A stretch of 64,000 nucleotides of DNA from Treponema denticola ATCC 35405 (lineage in GTDB: Bacteria; Spirochaetota; Spirochaetia; Treponematales; Treponemataceae), in assembly GCF_000008185.1 (NCBI RefSeq), contig NC_002967.9:1860001-1924000 (forward strand). Reading direction: 5' to 3'. Within the stretch, counting starts at the first letter, position 1; each line of letters begins with the position of its first letter. Positions 49,591 to 58,211 of the stretch are shown in pieces. Below the pieces are notes generated by a model, which made no database searches, was not told the DNA's origin, and worked only from the letters and a program-made list of their open reading frames with translations. The position numbers were made by a program, and so were the translations under genes.

Positions 49591-50978
49591 TATTCATCCT
49601 TTTTTTGAGATTCCCTCTTCATTGAGGGTGCTTTTTCTGTCTTTTGCATAATAATATAACCAAATCCGAATAAGAGAGAAAGACCCAAAGCAGGAAGGAG
49701 CCATGGGAATCCTATACCTTCAAAGGGGAGGGTCTTTAATACATTGATGGTAGTATTAAAACTCATACCCACTTGATCCATTGCCGGAAAGGCTTCAAGT
49801 TTAATAAGTAAGTTGTTGATAAGCTCTTGAGCCGCAACCCAGCCTTGGAGGATACTTATCGAAAGAGTGCCTATTACTGCACCATGAAAAAAGTACTTGT
49901 TCGGTATAAATTCTGCAAACAAATTTAAAACTATCAACACAATCGCTACAGGATAAATAATTTCCAAAATAGGACCTGCAATAGAGATAATATTATCTAC
50001 TCCGAAGTTTGAAAGGAAAAAACTTACGACACAGATAATGATAACGGTGGCACGGTAGCTTATATCGTCTTTAAATCTTTTGGAAAAATACTCTCCTGCA
50101 GTTGCGGTAAGACCGATTGAGGTAGTTAAACAGGCCAAACCTATTGCCAAACCTAAAACTATTCGGCCTCCCCTTCCCCATAATATCTCACTGGATTGAA
50201 CTACAATTTCGGTTCGTGAAAGATTATCGGGTAAGACGGCACTTCCTGTTGCTCCAACATATACAAGGCCTCCGTAAACAAGACCTAAGCCTATACATGC
50301 AATAAGCCCCGTCCAGATAGTCATCTTTAAAAGAGATTTTTTTTCCGTGTAGCCTTTTGCACTGATACTTGAAATAACTATTGTGGCCAATATCATAGAG
50401 CCTAGAGCGTCCATAGTTTGATAGCCTTCTTTAAAGCCTCTTAAAAATATCTTATCGACTGAAGGATCTGAGGGCCTACCTATGGGAGTAATAAAGCCCT
50501 TTATAACCAAGAGACCTAAAACGGCTATCAAGGCAGGCGTTAAAAACTTTCCTACCCTATCTATAACATTATTAGGGGTTAAAACAAAGAAAAGAGTAAT
50601 CGCAAAGAATATAAAGGACGATAGAACAGAGCTTATCCCGAAGTTGGGTCTGATAGCTATTTCATAAGTAGTAGCTGCAGTTCTGGGAATGGCAAAAAGC
50701 GGCCCTATTATAAGCATAACAAAGATTATAAAAAAAGTTCCGAATAACTGGTTTATATTTTTAGTAAAATTGGAAAGATGTCCGTCGCATTTTCCCATGG
50801 ATATGATACCCAAAACGGGCATTCCGACTCCCGTTACCAAAAAACCTAAAAGAGAAAAAATCCAATCCTTTCCCGATAAGTGTCCCAAAGTAGGCGGAAA
50901 TATCAAGTTTCCGGCTCCTAAAAACATAGCAAATAAAGCAAAACCTATAACAATAATATCGGTGGTCTTTTTGCTCAT
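49590..50978 (-). CDS. brnQ: Branched-chain amino acid transporter, LIVCS/BrnQ family
   Basis: The 462-residue protein has about twelve membrane helices and the LIVCS opening IIVIGFALFAMFLGAGNLIFPPTLGHLSGKDW. Further family marks are GPLFAIPRTAATTYEIAIRPNF and TEIVVQSSEILWGRGGRIVLGLAIGLACLTTSIGLTATAGEYFSKRF. It imports Leu, Ile and Val with Na+ or H+. It is the first gene of a coupled trio with bactofilin and TPR genes, though a functional link is not evident. Confidence 0.93.
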   Translation of the reverse strand: MSKKTTDIIVIGFALFAMFLGAGNLIFPPTLGHLSGKDWIFSLLGFLVTGVGMPVLGIISMGKCDGHLSNFTKNINQLFGTFFIIFVMLIIGPLFAIPRTAATTYEIAIRPNFGISSVLSSFIFFAITLFFVLTPNNVIDRVGKFLTPALIAVLGLLVIKGFITPIGRPSDPSVDKIFLRGFKEGYQTMDALGSMILATIVISSISAKGYTEKKSLLKMTIWTGLIACIGLGLVYGGLVYVGATGSAVLPDNLSRTEIVVQSSEILWGRGGRIVLGLAIGLACLTTSIGLTATAGEYFSKRFKDDISYRATVIIICVVSFFLSNFGVDNIISIAGPILEIIYPVAIVLIVLNLFAEFIPNKYFFHGAVIGTLSISILQGWVAAQELINNLLIKLEAFPAMDQVGMSFNTTINVLKTLPFEGIGFPWLLPALGLSLLFGFGYIIMQKTEKAPSMKRESQKKDE

Positions 50979-51345
50979 AAATTGTTCCCATCCTTAAAAA
51001 ATTATTTATTAAAACAACAAGCGATTATATCATTCTTTTGGGAAAAGAAAAAGGGGGTGGATTAAAAATGTGCGTCCATGCACATTTTTAATCTTAGAGT
51101 TTGCGGCAAGCGCAAACTCTCGAAGTTTGAAACCACCGCCGTCCATGGCGGTTGGGGAATGTACATCCATGCACATTTTTAATCTTAGAGTTTTGCTTGC
51201 GCAAAACTCTCGAAGTTTGGAACCATGGACATCCTGAGTCCGATTTTTACAATTTAATTTTAATTCAATTTATAGAAATATTTTTATAATTTACTATTTT
51301 TTTCAAATAATTCTTATAAATATAATGAGGAGGCGAGATAAACAA
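50979..51345. repeat. Hairpin-repeat island and Rpn-gene leader
   Basis: 51064-51089 is AAAAATGTGC-GTCCAT-GCACATTTTT; 51096-51120 AGAGTTTGCG-GCAAG-CGCAAACTCT; about 51135-51152 ACCGCC-GTCCAT-GGCGGT; 51187-51210 AGAGTTTTGC-TTGC-GCAAAACTCT. The loop words and lower stems repeat those at 15549-15986. 51291-51332 is an AT-rich leader ending in TATAAATATAATGAGGAGG that recurs at 63952-63994. Confidence 0.65.
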
Positions 51346-52110
51346 ATGCTAAAAAAATTTGAAGATTTAACACTACAGGATGACTTCATGTTCTGTAAAG
51401 TTATGCAAAATCCGGATTTGTGTAAAAGGCTCATTGAGATGATATTGGCCGACACAATAGGTAAGATTGCCTATATTTCGGTACAGCACAATATTAACAC
51501 ATACGAACAGGCAAAATCCGTAAGGTTTGATGTTTTAGTGCAGACAGAAAACGGTAAATTTTATGATGTGGGAATGCAGGTAAGCAACGAGAAGAATATA
51601 CTTAAAAGAATGAGGTTCTACCAAGCAGCCATTGATATTTCGTTCTTGGATAAAGGGAATTTCTATAGCGATTTAAATGACAGCTTTGTAATTTTTATTT
51701 GTTTATTTGATGTTATAGGCAAAAATAGACCTGTTTATACTTTTGAAAACATCTGTCTTGAAGATAAAAACACATCTTTACAAGATGGAACAAAAAAGGT
51801 TATAATAAATTCAGAGGCTTTTAAGGACGCCAAAGACAAAGAATTAAAGGAATTTTTAGAATACCTTAAAACAGGTAAGGCAAAAAGTGAATTTACAAGG
51901 AGGATAGAAGAAATGATACAAACAGTAAAACAAAACGAACAAGCAAGGCAAGAATACAGGTTAATGTCTACTTTTGAAATGGACGCTAGGTATAAGGGTA
52001 TTTATGAAAATAAGCGAGAAACGGCTAAAATATTAAAACAGCTGGGGGACTCGTTGCAAAAAATTATGCAAGTTACAGGTCTTACCGAATCCGAAATCGA
52101 AAAACTGTAA
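51346..52110 (+). CDS. Rpn-family recombination-promoting nuclease / PD-(D/E)XK transposase-like protein
   Basis: The 254-residue protein starts at the ATG at 51346 after GAGGAGGCGAG. It has the family pattern FEDLTLQDDFMFCKVMQNPDLCKRLIEMIL, then the nuclease core SVRFDVLVQTENGKFYDVGMQVSNEKNILKRMRFYQAAID, where Asp and the EVQ-like VGMQ positions correspond to the PD-(D/E)XQ site. The C-terminal end LQKIMQVTGLTESEIEKL is the helical tail usual for the group. Such proteins promote recA-independent recombination in E. coli and are multicopy in treponemes. Hairpin repeats lie just upstream. Confidence 0.88.
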   Translation: MLKKFEDLTLQDDFMFCKVMQNPDLCKRLIEMILADTIGKIAYISVQHNINTYEQAKSVRFDVLVQTENGKFYDVGMQVSNEKNILKRMRFYQAAIDISFLDKGNFYSDLNDSFVIFICLFDVIGKNRPVYTFENICLEDKNTSLQDGTKKVIINSEAFKDAKDKELKEFLEYLKTGKAKSEFTRRIEEMIQTVKQNEQARQEYRLMSTFEMDARYKGIYENKRETAKILKQLGDSLQKIMQVTGLTESEIEKL

Positions 52111-52226
52111 TTTCACCCAACCTCCTTTGTATTCATCTCAACCAAAAAATAAACCATAAAATTTGTAATAAAGCGGGGTTTCCAAAGGGGATACCCCTTT
52201 GGCAGTGCGGGAAAAAGAGGGGGTTA

Positions 52227-52296
52227 TAGGGGGAGAGTACAGCCAGCAGAGCTTCAAGGCTAAACCCTGCTCTGAACGGGGTGTTCTCTCCCCCTA
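52227..52296. terminator. Long stem-loop between convergent Rpn and lepA genes
   Basis: Eleven-base arms TAGGGGGAGAG (52227-52237) and CTCTCCCCCTA (52286-52296) enclose about 48 bases. An AAAGGGG...CCCCTTT hairpin lies just upstream. Position between converging genes suggests a bidirectional transcription end, but no clear T-run follows. Confidence 0.45.
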
Positions 52297-52301
52297 ATAA
52301 T

Positions 52302-54116
52302 TTAATCTTCCTTAGTCTTCAATACTGCTAAGAATGCGGACTGCGGGAGCTCTACATCGCCTATCATCTTCATGCGCTTTTTTCCTTCCTTTTGCTTTTC
52401 GAGAAGTTTTCGCTTTCGGGTGATGTCACCTCCGTAACATTTGGCAAGAACATCCTTACGCAAGGCCGAAATTGTCTCTCTGGCTATTATCTGACTTCCG
52501 ATAGCTCCCTGAATCGGTATCTTAAACTGTTGACGCGGAATTTCGTCTTTAAGTTTTTCGCAGACAAGACGAGCCTTGTCATAGGCGCTCGGTTTATATG
52601 CAAGCTGGGCGAGGGCGTCAACCGGCTTTCCGTTAATTAAAATATCTATCTTTGCCAAATCGGTAGGACGGGTTTCTATAACCTCATAATCAAATGAAGC
52701 ATAACCGCGGCTTATGCTTTTAAGCCTGTCATAAAAATCAAACAAGACCTCGGCTAAGGGCATCTCGTAGGTCATTTCAACCCTTTTTTCGTCCAAGTAA
52801 GTCATATTGGTCTGCACTCCCCTCTTTTCCATACAGAGGGACATAACATTTCCAAGATAATTTGTAGGCGTTATAAGCGTTGCCTTTATATAGGGCTCTT
52901 CAGCCGAGGCTATAAGTCCCTCGTCGGGATAATCGGCAGGGTTATCGCAAATAATTTCTTCTCCCGTACGCATGGTAAGTTTATAGCGTACCGAGGGAGC
53001 CGTAAAAATAACCGACTGATCGAATTCTCTTTCCAACCTTTCTTGTACGATTTCAAGATGAAGAAGGCCCAAAAAGCCGCACCTAAAACCGTGGCCGAGG
53101 GCAAGGGAAGAGTCCTTTTCCCACGTTAAACTTGCATCGTTCAGTTTTAATTTTTCAAAAGATTCGCGGAGCTCCTCATAATCGTTTGTATCCGTAGGAT
53201 AGACGGAAGAAAAAACTACGGGCTTTACTTCTTTAAAACCGGATAATGGGGCCTTGCACGGAGCGGCTGCATCGGTGATGGTATCTCCTACACCTACATC
53301 CGAAACGGTTTTAATGCCTGCAATTATATAGCCTACTTCTCCGGCCTGCAATGAATCCTGCTTTACAAGGTCTAGGACAAAGGTTCCCGTTTCTTCTACC
53401 TTGTATTCGCCTCCGGTATTCATAAAGCGGATAGTCATTCCGGGTTTTATCATTCCTTCAAAAACACGTACATGGACTACAACTCCCCGATAAGGGTCGT
53501 AGTGACAATCGAAGATAAGGGCCTGTAATGGATTATCCCTTGAACCCTTGGGAGGCGGAAAGGTTGTTATAATAGCTTCAAAAAGAGCATCGATATTTTC
53601 GCCTGTCTTTGCAGAAACGGCCACAGCCGCATCGGAATCAAGTCCCAGGTCATGGTCTATCTGATGTTTTGCAGCATCTATATCGGCCGCAGGTAAATCT
53701 ATCTTGTTTATGACGGGGAGAATTTCCAAGTCATGCTCAAGGGCAAGATACATATTTGAAAGGGTTTGGGATTCAACGCCCTGAGTGGCATCTACAATTA
53801 AGATGGCCCCCTCACAAGAAGCTATGGCACGCGAAACCTCATAGGAAAAGTCTACGTGTCCGGGCGTATCTACAAAGTTTAAAACATAGTTTTTACCGTC
53901 CTTAGCCGTATAAGGAATTCGGACGGCATGGCTTTTTATGGTAATGCCCCGCTCCCGCTCTATGTCCATATCATCGGTCATCTGATTGCGGTGATAGCGC
54001 TCATCGATTATCTTAGTCTTTTCGATAAGCCTATCGGATAAGGTAGACTTACCGTGGTCTATGTGAGCTACAATACAAAAATTGCGTATATTTTCAGGAT
54101 TTAACATAGGGCTCAT
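52302..54116 (-). CDS. lepA: Translation elongation factor 4 (LepA)
   Basis: The 604-residue GTPase has all G-motifs: G1 AHIDHGKST, G3 DTPGHVDF, G4 NKIDLP. Domains III and V are followed by the LepA-specific C-terminal domain (AYKPSAYDKARLVCEKLKDEIPRQQFKIPIQGAIGSQIIARETISALRKDVLAKCYGGDITRKRKLLEKQKEGKKRMK). It acts on stalled or misplaced ribosomes by back-translocation. Length is normal. Confidence 0.97.
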   Translation of the reverse strand: MSPMLNPENIRNFCIVAHIDHGKSTLSDRLIEKTKIIDERYHRNQMTDDMDIERERGITIKSHAVRIPYTAKDGKNYVLNFVDTPGHVDFSYEVSRAIASCEGAILIVDATQGVESQTLSNMYLALEHDLEILPVINKIDLPAADIDAAKHQIDHDLGLDSDAAVAVSAKTGENIDALFEAIITTFPPPKGSRDNPLQALIFDCHYDPYRGVVVHVRVFEGMIKPGMTIRFMNTGGEYKVEETGTFVLDLVKQDSLQAGEVGYIIAGIKTVSDVGVGDTITDAAAPCKAPLSGFKEVKPVVFSSVYPTDTNDYEELRESFEKLKLNDASLTWEKDSSLALGHGFRCGFLGLLHLEIVQERLEREFDQSVIFTAPSVRYKLTMRTGEEIICDNPADYPDEGLIASAEEPYIKATLITPTNYLGNVMSLCMEKRGVQTNMTYLDEKRVEMTYEMPLAEVLFDFYDRLKSISRGYASFDYEVIETRPTDLAKIDILINGKPVDALAQLAYKPSAYDKARLVCEKLKDEIPRQQFKIPIQGAIGSQIIARETISALRKDVLAKCYGGDITRKRKLLEKQKEGKKRMKMIGDVELPQSAFLAVLKTKED

Positions 54117-54252
54117 TATAATGAAAAAATAAGATTATGTCAATTTTCAAATTTTATTACCATTTTCTTAAAGTATTTTTAAAACCCATTACTTGCACAA
54201 AATGTAAAAATATGGCATTATACAAGGGAAATAAAGTTTTATTGGAGTATGC

Positions 54253-55101
54253 ATGAATATTATTTTATTGACCTTGGCCGTATCGCTGGTATTGTCTCTT
54301 TTGTTGGGCCTTTTGCTGGGCTTTTTTAAGAAAATCTTTTATGTAGAACCGGATAAAACGGCTGCAGCCGTAAGAGAGGTTCTTCCGGGAGCAAACTGCG
54401 GTGCCTGCGGTTATCCCGGCTGTGACGGATTTGCAGCAGCAGTTGCCGCAGGAGATGCACCCGTAAACGGATGCCCTGTAGGAGCAGCCCCTGTTGCCGA
54501 GGCCATAGGAAAGATAATGGGAGTTAATGCCTCAGCTTCCGCAAGAGTTGCGGTTTTGACATGCCAAGGCTCTCATGATGTTTGCCGAGACAAGTGCGAC
54601 TATGTAGGCGTAAAAACCTGTAAGGCCGCAAAAATTTCAATTAACGGAACAAAGGAATGTGACTGGGGTTGTATAGGCCTTGGAGACTGTGAACGTGCAT
54701 GCCCCTTTGATGCCATTCATATCAAAGAAAACGGACTTCCTGAGGTAGACTATGATAAGTGTACGGGCTGCGCTGTCTGTGTGGCCCTGTGTCCGCAGCA
54801 TGTCCTAACAACAGTTCCTAAAGATCAAAAAGGAGCTATAGCCCTCTGTTCATGCAGAAACCCGCGTAAGCCTCAAATTATGAAAAACTGTAAACGAGGC
54901 TGCATAAAGTGCATGAAGTGCGAAAAGAATTGTCCTACGGGAGCTATCAAGGTAATAGACGGAATACCCAAGGTAGATTATACTCTTTGCGATTCCTGCA
55001 ATAAGTGTGTTGAAGGCTGCCCGACAAAGGTACTTGTGCTTACCGAAAACAAGGTAAAGTTTAACTCTTGCACATCTTGCGAAGGATGCCAAAGCGCATA
55101 A
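54253..55101 (+). CDS. rnfB: RnfB-like iron-sulfur subunit of an Rnf electron-transport complex
   Basis: The 282-residue protein has an N-terminal membrane helix (ILLTLAVSLVLSLLLGLLLGFF). The RnfB-type 4Fe-4S domain follows (GANCGACGYPGCDGFAAAV, with NGCPVG), then ferredoxin-like clusters: CIGLGDCERACPFDAI, CTGCAVCVALCPQHV, CIKCMKCEKNCPTGAI and CDSCNKCVEGCPTKV. Rnf couples ferredoxin oxidation and NAD reduction to ion pumping. No other rnf genes flank it in this window: era follows at once (one base gap). It could alternatively serve another redox complex. Confidence 0.87.
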   Translation: MNIILLTLAVSLVLSLLLGLLLGFFKKIFYVEPDKTAAAVREVLPGANCGACGYPGCDGFAAAVAAGDAPVNGCPVGAAPVAEAIGKIMGVNASASARVAVLTCQGSHDVCRDKCDYVGVKTCKAAKISINGTKECDWGCIGLGDCERACPFDAIHIKENGLPEVDYDKCTGCAVCVALCPQHVLTTVPKDQKGAIALCSCRNPRKPQIMKNCKRGCIKCMKCEKNCPTGAIKVIDGIPKVDYTLCDSCNKCVEGCPTKVLVLTENKVKFNSCTSCEGCQSA

Positions 55102-55102
55102 A

Positions 55103-55987
55103 ATGAACAGCGGAGTTGTAACGATAATAGGCCGCCCTTCAGCCGGAAAGTCTACATTTTTAAATACGGCTTCAGGCGAAAAGGTTTCGATTGTCTCAGC
55201 AATTCCGCAAACCACCCGAAACGCAATCAGGGGTATCGTAAACACTACCAAGGGACAAATAGTTTTTATAGATACCCCCGGCTACCACAAATCCGAAAAA
55301 AAATTAAACCTAAAACTTCAAGAAATTGCTAAAACCCGCTTAGAAGAAGGGGATGCTGTTTTATATCTGATAGACCTTTCACGGGAATTCGGAGAGGAAG
55401 AAAAAAATATCTGTTCTCTTCTTATCCCCCTGCAAAACAAAACCGTAATAGGCCTAAACAAAGCCGACCTCAAATCCTCGAAAGCAGACCTTGTAAAAAA
55501 AGAGCTTTTAAGCCTCTTACCCGATATTCCGCAAGAAAGAATCTTTGAAATTTCCGCCCTAAAGGATGAGGGCATAAACGAAATTCTTTCCCTCCTCATA
55601 GAGCTCCTCCCCGAAGGGGAAGCCCTCTACCCCGAAGACATCTACACCGATCAGGATGTAGTCTTTAGGATTACGGAGATTATAAGGGAACAGGCTATTC
55701 TTCACACAAGGGAAGAAATTCCTCACGCCCTCTATGCAGGCGTAGAAGATGCCGAAATGCATAAAAACGGCAAAGAACTCTGGGTTCGAGCCTTCCTCTA
55801 TGTCGAAAAAGAAAGCCAAAAGGCTATGCTCATAGGCAAGGGAGCCGCAGTAATTAAGAGTATAAGGATAAAATCCATGGCCGAACTGCGTAAAATTTTT
55901 CCCTACAAGGTTCAATTGGATCTTCAAGTCCGCGTAAACAAAAACTGGCGTCAAAAAGATAATATCATAAAAAAAATCTCGTATTAA
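55103..55987 (+). CDS. era: GTPase Era
   Basis: The 294-residue protein has the Era G-domain: G1 GRPSAGKST, switch QTTRNAIRG, G3 DTPGYHKS, G4 NKAD, and a KH domain with ESQKAMLIGKGAAVIKSIRIKSMAELRKIFPYKVQLDLQVRVNKNWRQ. Era binds 16S rRNA near its 3' end and assists 30S assembly. It is one base downstream of the rnfB-like gene, so they are co-transcribed. It is convergent with purH. Confidence 0.96.
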   Translation: MNSGVVTIIGRPSAGKSTFLNTASGEKVSIVSAIPQTTRNAIRGIVNTTKGQIVFIDTPGYHKSEKKLNLKLQEIAKTRLEEGDAVLYLIDLSREFGEEEKNICSLLIPLQNKTVIGLNKADLKSSKADLVKKELLSLLPDIPQERIFEISALKDEGINEILSLLIELLPEGEALYPEDIYTDQDVVFRITEIIREQAILHTREEIPHALYAGVEDAEMHKNGKELWVRAFLYVEKESQKAMLIGKGAAVIKSIRIKSMAELRKIFPYKVQLDLQVRVNKNWRQKDNIIKKISY

Positions 55988-55993
55988 AAATTT

Positions 55994-57595
55994 CTAATGC
56001 TTAAAATGTCTTACGCCTGTTATCAGCATGGCCATTCCGTGTTTGTTACATTCTTCGATGCTTAAGTAATCGCGGATTGAGCCGCCGGGCTGGATTACGG
56101 CTTTTATGCCGGCTTTTGCAGCTTCCTCGATTGTGTCGGGAAAGGGGAAAAAGGCATCGGAGGCTAGGACAGAGTTTTTAACTCTTTCGCCGGCTCTTTC
56201 TATTGCTTGGCGGGCAGCATCTACCCTGTTGGGCTGACCGCAGCCTATGCCGACGGAACAAAAACCTTTTTGGGGATTTGACAAGTCTATCGGGGCTGCG
56301 AGCAAAATGGCATTGGACTTAACCATAGTACAAGCCTTCATGGCAAATTGTAAAAGAGCCCTTTCAAAAGGCTCAGCCTTTCTTTCCGCTGCGTCTTTAT
56401 ATTCAGTACCTTCGGGGTCTCCCAAGTCTTTTTCTTGCTTTAAAAAGCCGCCCAAGACAGACTTATATTCATACGGCTCTTTTTCTTGAAGGATGGGAGC
56501 CTCGATTAAGCGTAAGTTTTTTTTGCCGGATAAAAGTTCTTTTGCTTCTTCGGTAAAAAGAGGAGCAATGATGCACTCAACAAATAAGGCTCCAAGGGCT
56601 TCAACGGAAGCCTTATCGAAGGGACGGTTTAAGGCGATTATACTTCCAAAGGCCGAAACGGGATCGCAGTCGATTGCTGCCCTTAAAGCAAGAGAAACTT
56701 CCGAATTAGGCAAAGAAGATGAAGAGCTTTTTGCAGGTTCTTCATTTATTTCGGCAAGGCCGCAAGGGGTAAGGTGCTTTACCACAACGGCTGCAGGTTT
56801 TGTAAACATAGAAACAGCCCTCCATGCGGCGTCGGCATCGAGGATATTGTTATAGGAAAGAGCCTTTCCCTGTAAGACCTTTCCTCCCAAGGGACCGGCC
56901 TTAGGTTCGTTTGTATAGAGCCAAGCTTTTTGATGAGGGTTTTCCCCGTAACGCAAATCCTGACCGGGATAAGCACACAGGGTAAGAGAGGTTTTTTCTT
57001 CTATACCCCCGCTAAGCCGGCTTAGCCCGCTAAGCCAAGAAGTTATTGCAGCATCGTAGCGGGTACAAAGGTCAAAGGCCTTTATTGCCAGTCTTTTGCG
57101 TAAAGAAAGAGAAATCTCTCCCGTCTTTTCAATTTCGGAAGAAACTTCGTCATAGTCGGCCGGATCGCAGATAACAGTAACGCGGGAATAGTTTTTTGCG
57201 GCAGCTCTTAAAAGAGCTACACCGCCTATGTCTATGTTTTCGATGCAATCGCTTTCAGTTGAATCGGGGGAACTGATAGTTTTTTCAAAGGGGTATAGGT
57301 TGGCTATTACAATGTCTATGCCGCTAAAGCCGAGAGCTTTTAGCTCTGCCCTATCCTCTTTTGTATCGCGGGCTAAAATACCGCCATGAATCATAGGATG
57401 AAGAGTTTTAACCCTCCCGCCTAAAATTTCGGGAGAAGAGGTGTATTCCGAAACTTCTTTTACTTTAATGCCGGCCTCTTGTAAGGTCTTTGCCGTTCCT
57501 CCTGAGGCAATAAAATCATAACCTGCCGCTTTTAAGCGGAATGCAAAATCCTTTAAACCTGTCTTATCGGAAACCGATGCCAATACCAATCCCAT
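55994..57595 (-). CDS. purH: Bifunctional AICAR transformylase / IMP cyclohydrolase PurH
   Basis: The 533-residue protein has the MGS-like cyclohydrolase domain at the N-terminus ([39 protein letters not shown], then [15 protein letters not shown]) and the AICARFT domain ([27 protein letters not shown], and the closing [40 protein letters not shown]). It catalyses the last two steps of IMP synthesis. It lies 19 bases downstream of purN in the same direction, forming a purine pair. Confidence 0.96.
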   Translation of the reverse strand: MGLVLASVSDKTGLKDFAFRLKAAGYDFIASGGTAKTLQEAGIKVKEVSEYTSSPEILGGRVKTLHPMIHGGILARDTKEDRAELKALGFSGIDIVIANLYPFEKTISSPDSTESDCIENIDIGGVALLRAAAKNYSRVTVICDPADYDEVSSEIEKTGEISLSLRKRLAIKAFDLCTRYDAAITSWLSGLSRLSGGIEEKTSLTLCAYPGQDLRYGENPHQKAWLYTNEPKAGPLGGKVLQGKALSYNNILDADAAWRAVSMFTKPAAVVVKHLTPCGLAEINEEPAKSSSSSLPNSEVSLALRAAIDCDPVSAFGSIIALNRPFDKASVEALGALFVECIIAPLFTEEAKELLSGKKNLRLIEAPILQEKEPYEYKSVLGGFLKQEKDLGDPEGTEYKDAAERKAEPFERALLQFAMKACTMVKSNAILLAAPIDLSNPQKGFCSVGIGCGQPNRVDAARQAIERAGERVKNSVLASDAFFPFPDTIEEAAKAGIKAVIQPGGSIRDYLSIEECNKHGMAMLITGVRHFKH

Positions 57596-57614
57596 AATCT
57601 TCTCTCCATGCTTA

Positions 57615-58199
57615 TCAAACCTTTGATAAAAATTTTAGCGTTTTTATTACAAGGCGATGTTCCGCCTCATGCACTCTTTTTTCAAAATCTTCAAGCCTGT
57701 CTCCTTGAAAAACCGGAACTTCCTCAGTAAAAATCACAGGCCCCGAATCTACTCCTTCATCCGGGACAAAGTGGGTCATAATCCCGCAGCGGGAGATTTC
57801 TCCCTTCATAAAGGCTTCGTACTGCCTTTCGATAGCCTCCGTCCCCGGAAAAGTTCCGGGCAGGGCCGGATGAAGATTTATAAGCCTATCCTTAAACGTA
57901 GCTATAAAGCTGTCAGTTAAAATTCTCATCCAGCCTAATAATAAAACATAATCGGGCTTAAACTCTTTAACCTTTTCGGCAAGGAGAGCATCATATTCAT
58001 TTCGAGATGAGCCTTTTTTAAAAGGAAGATAAATAGTCTTTATTCCCTCCCTTTCGGCACGGCTGAGGGCAAAGGCTTCTTTTTTGTTTGAAACCACAGC
58101 CTCAATCTTATAATCAATGGAGCCGTTTTTTATTCCGTCAATTACGGCTTGAAGATTAGACCCGTTTCCCGAAACCAGCACCGCAAGTTTTTTTTTCAT
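57615..58199 (-). CDS. purN: Phosphoribosylglycinamide formyltransferase PurN
   Basis: The 194-residue protein has the GART fold: KLAVLVSGNGSNLQAVIDGI for the phosphoribosyl site, the catalytic region INLHPALPGTFPGTEAIE (Asn-x-His) and MTHFVPDEGVDSGPVIF with the catalytic Asp. It transfers formyl from 10-formyl-THF to GAR. It is 13 bases after secA and 19 before purH, so transcription probably runs secA-purN-purH. Confidence 0.95.
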   Translation of the reverse strand: MKKKLAVLVSGNGSNLQAVIDGIKNGSIDYKIEAVVSNKKEAFALSRAEREGIKTIYLPFKKGSSRNEYDALLAEKVKEFKPDYVLLLGWMRILTDSFIATFKDRLINLHPALPGTFPGTEAIERQYEAFMKGEISRCGIMTHFVPDEGVDSGPVIFTEEVPVFQGDRLEDFEKRVHEAEHRLVIKTLKFLSKV

Positions 58200-58211
58200 T
58201 CCAAATTCCCA

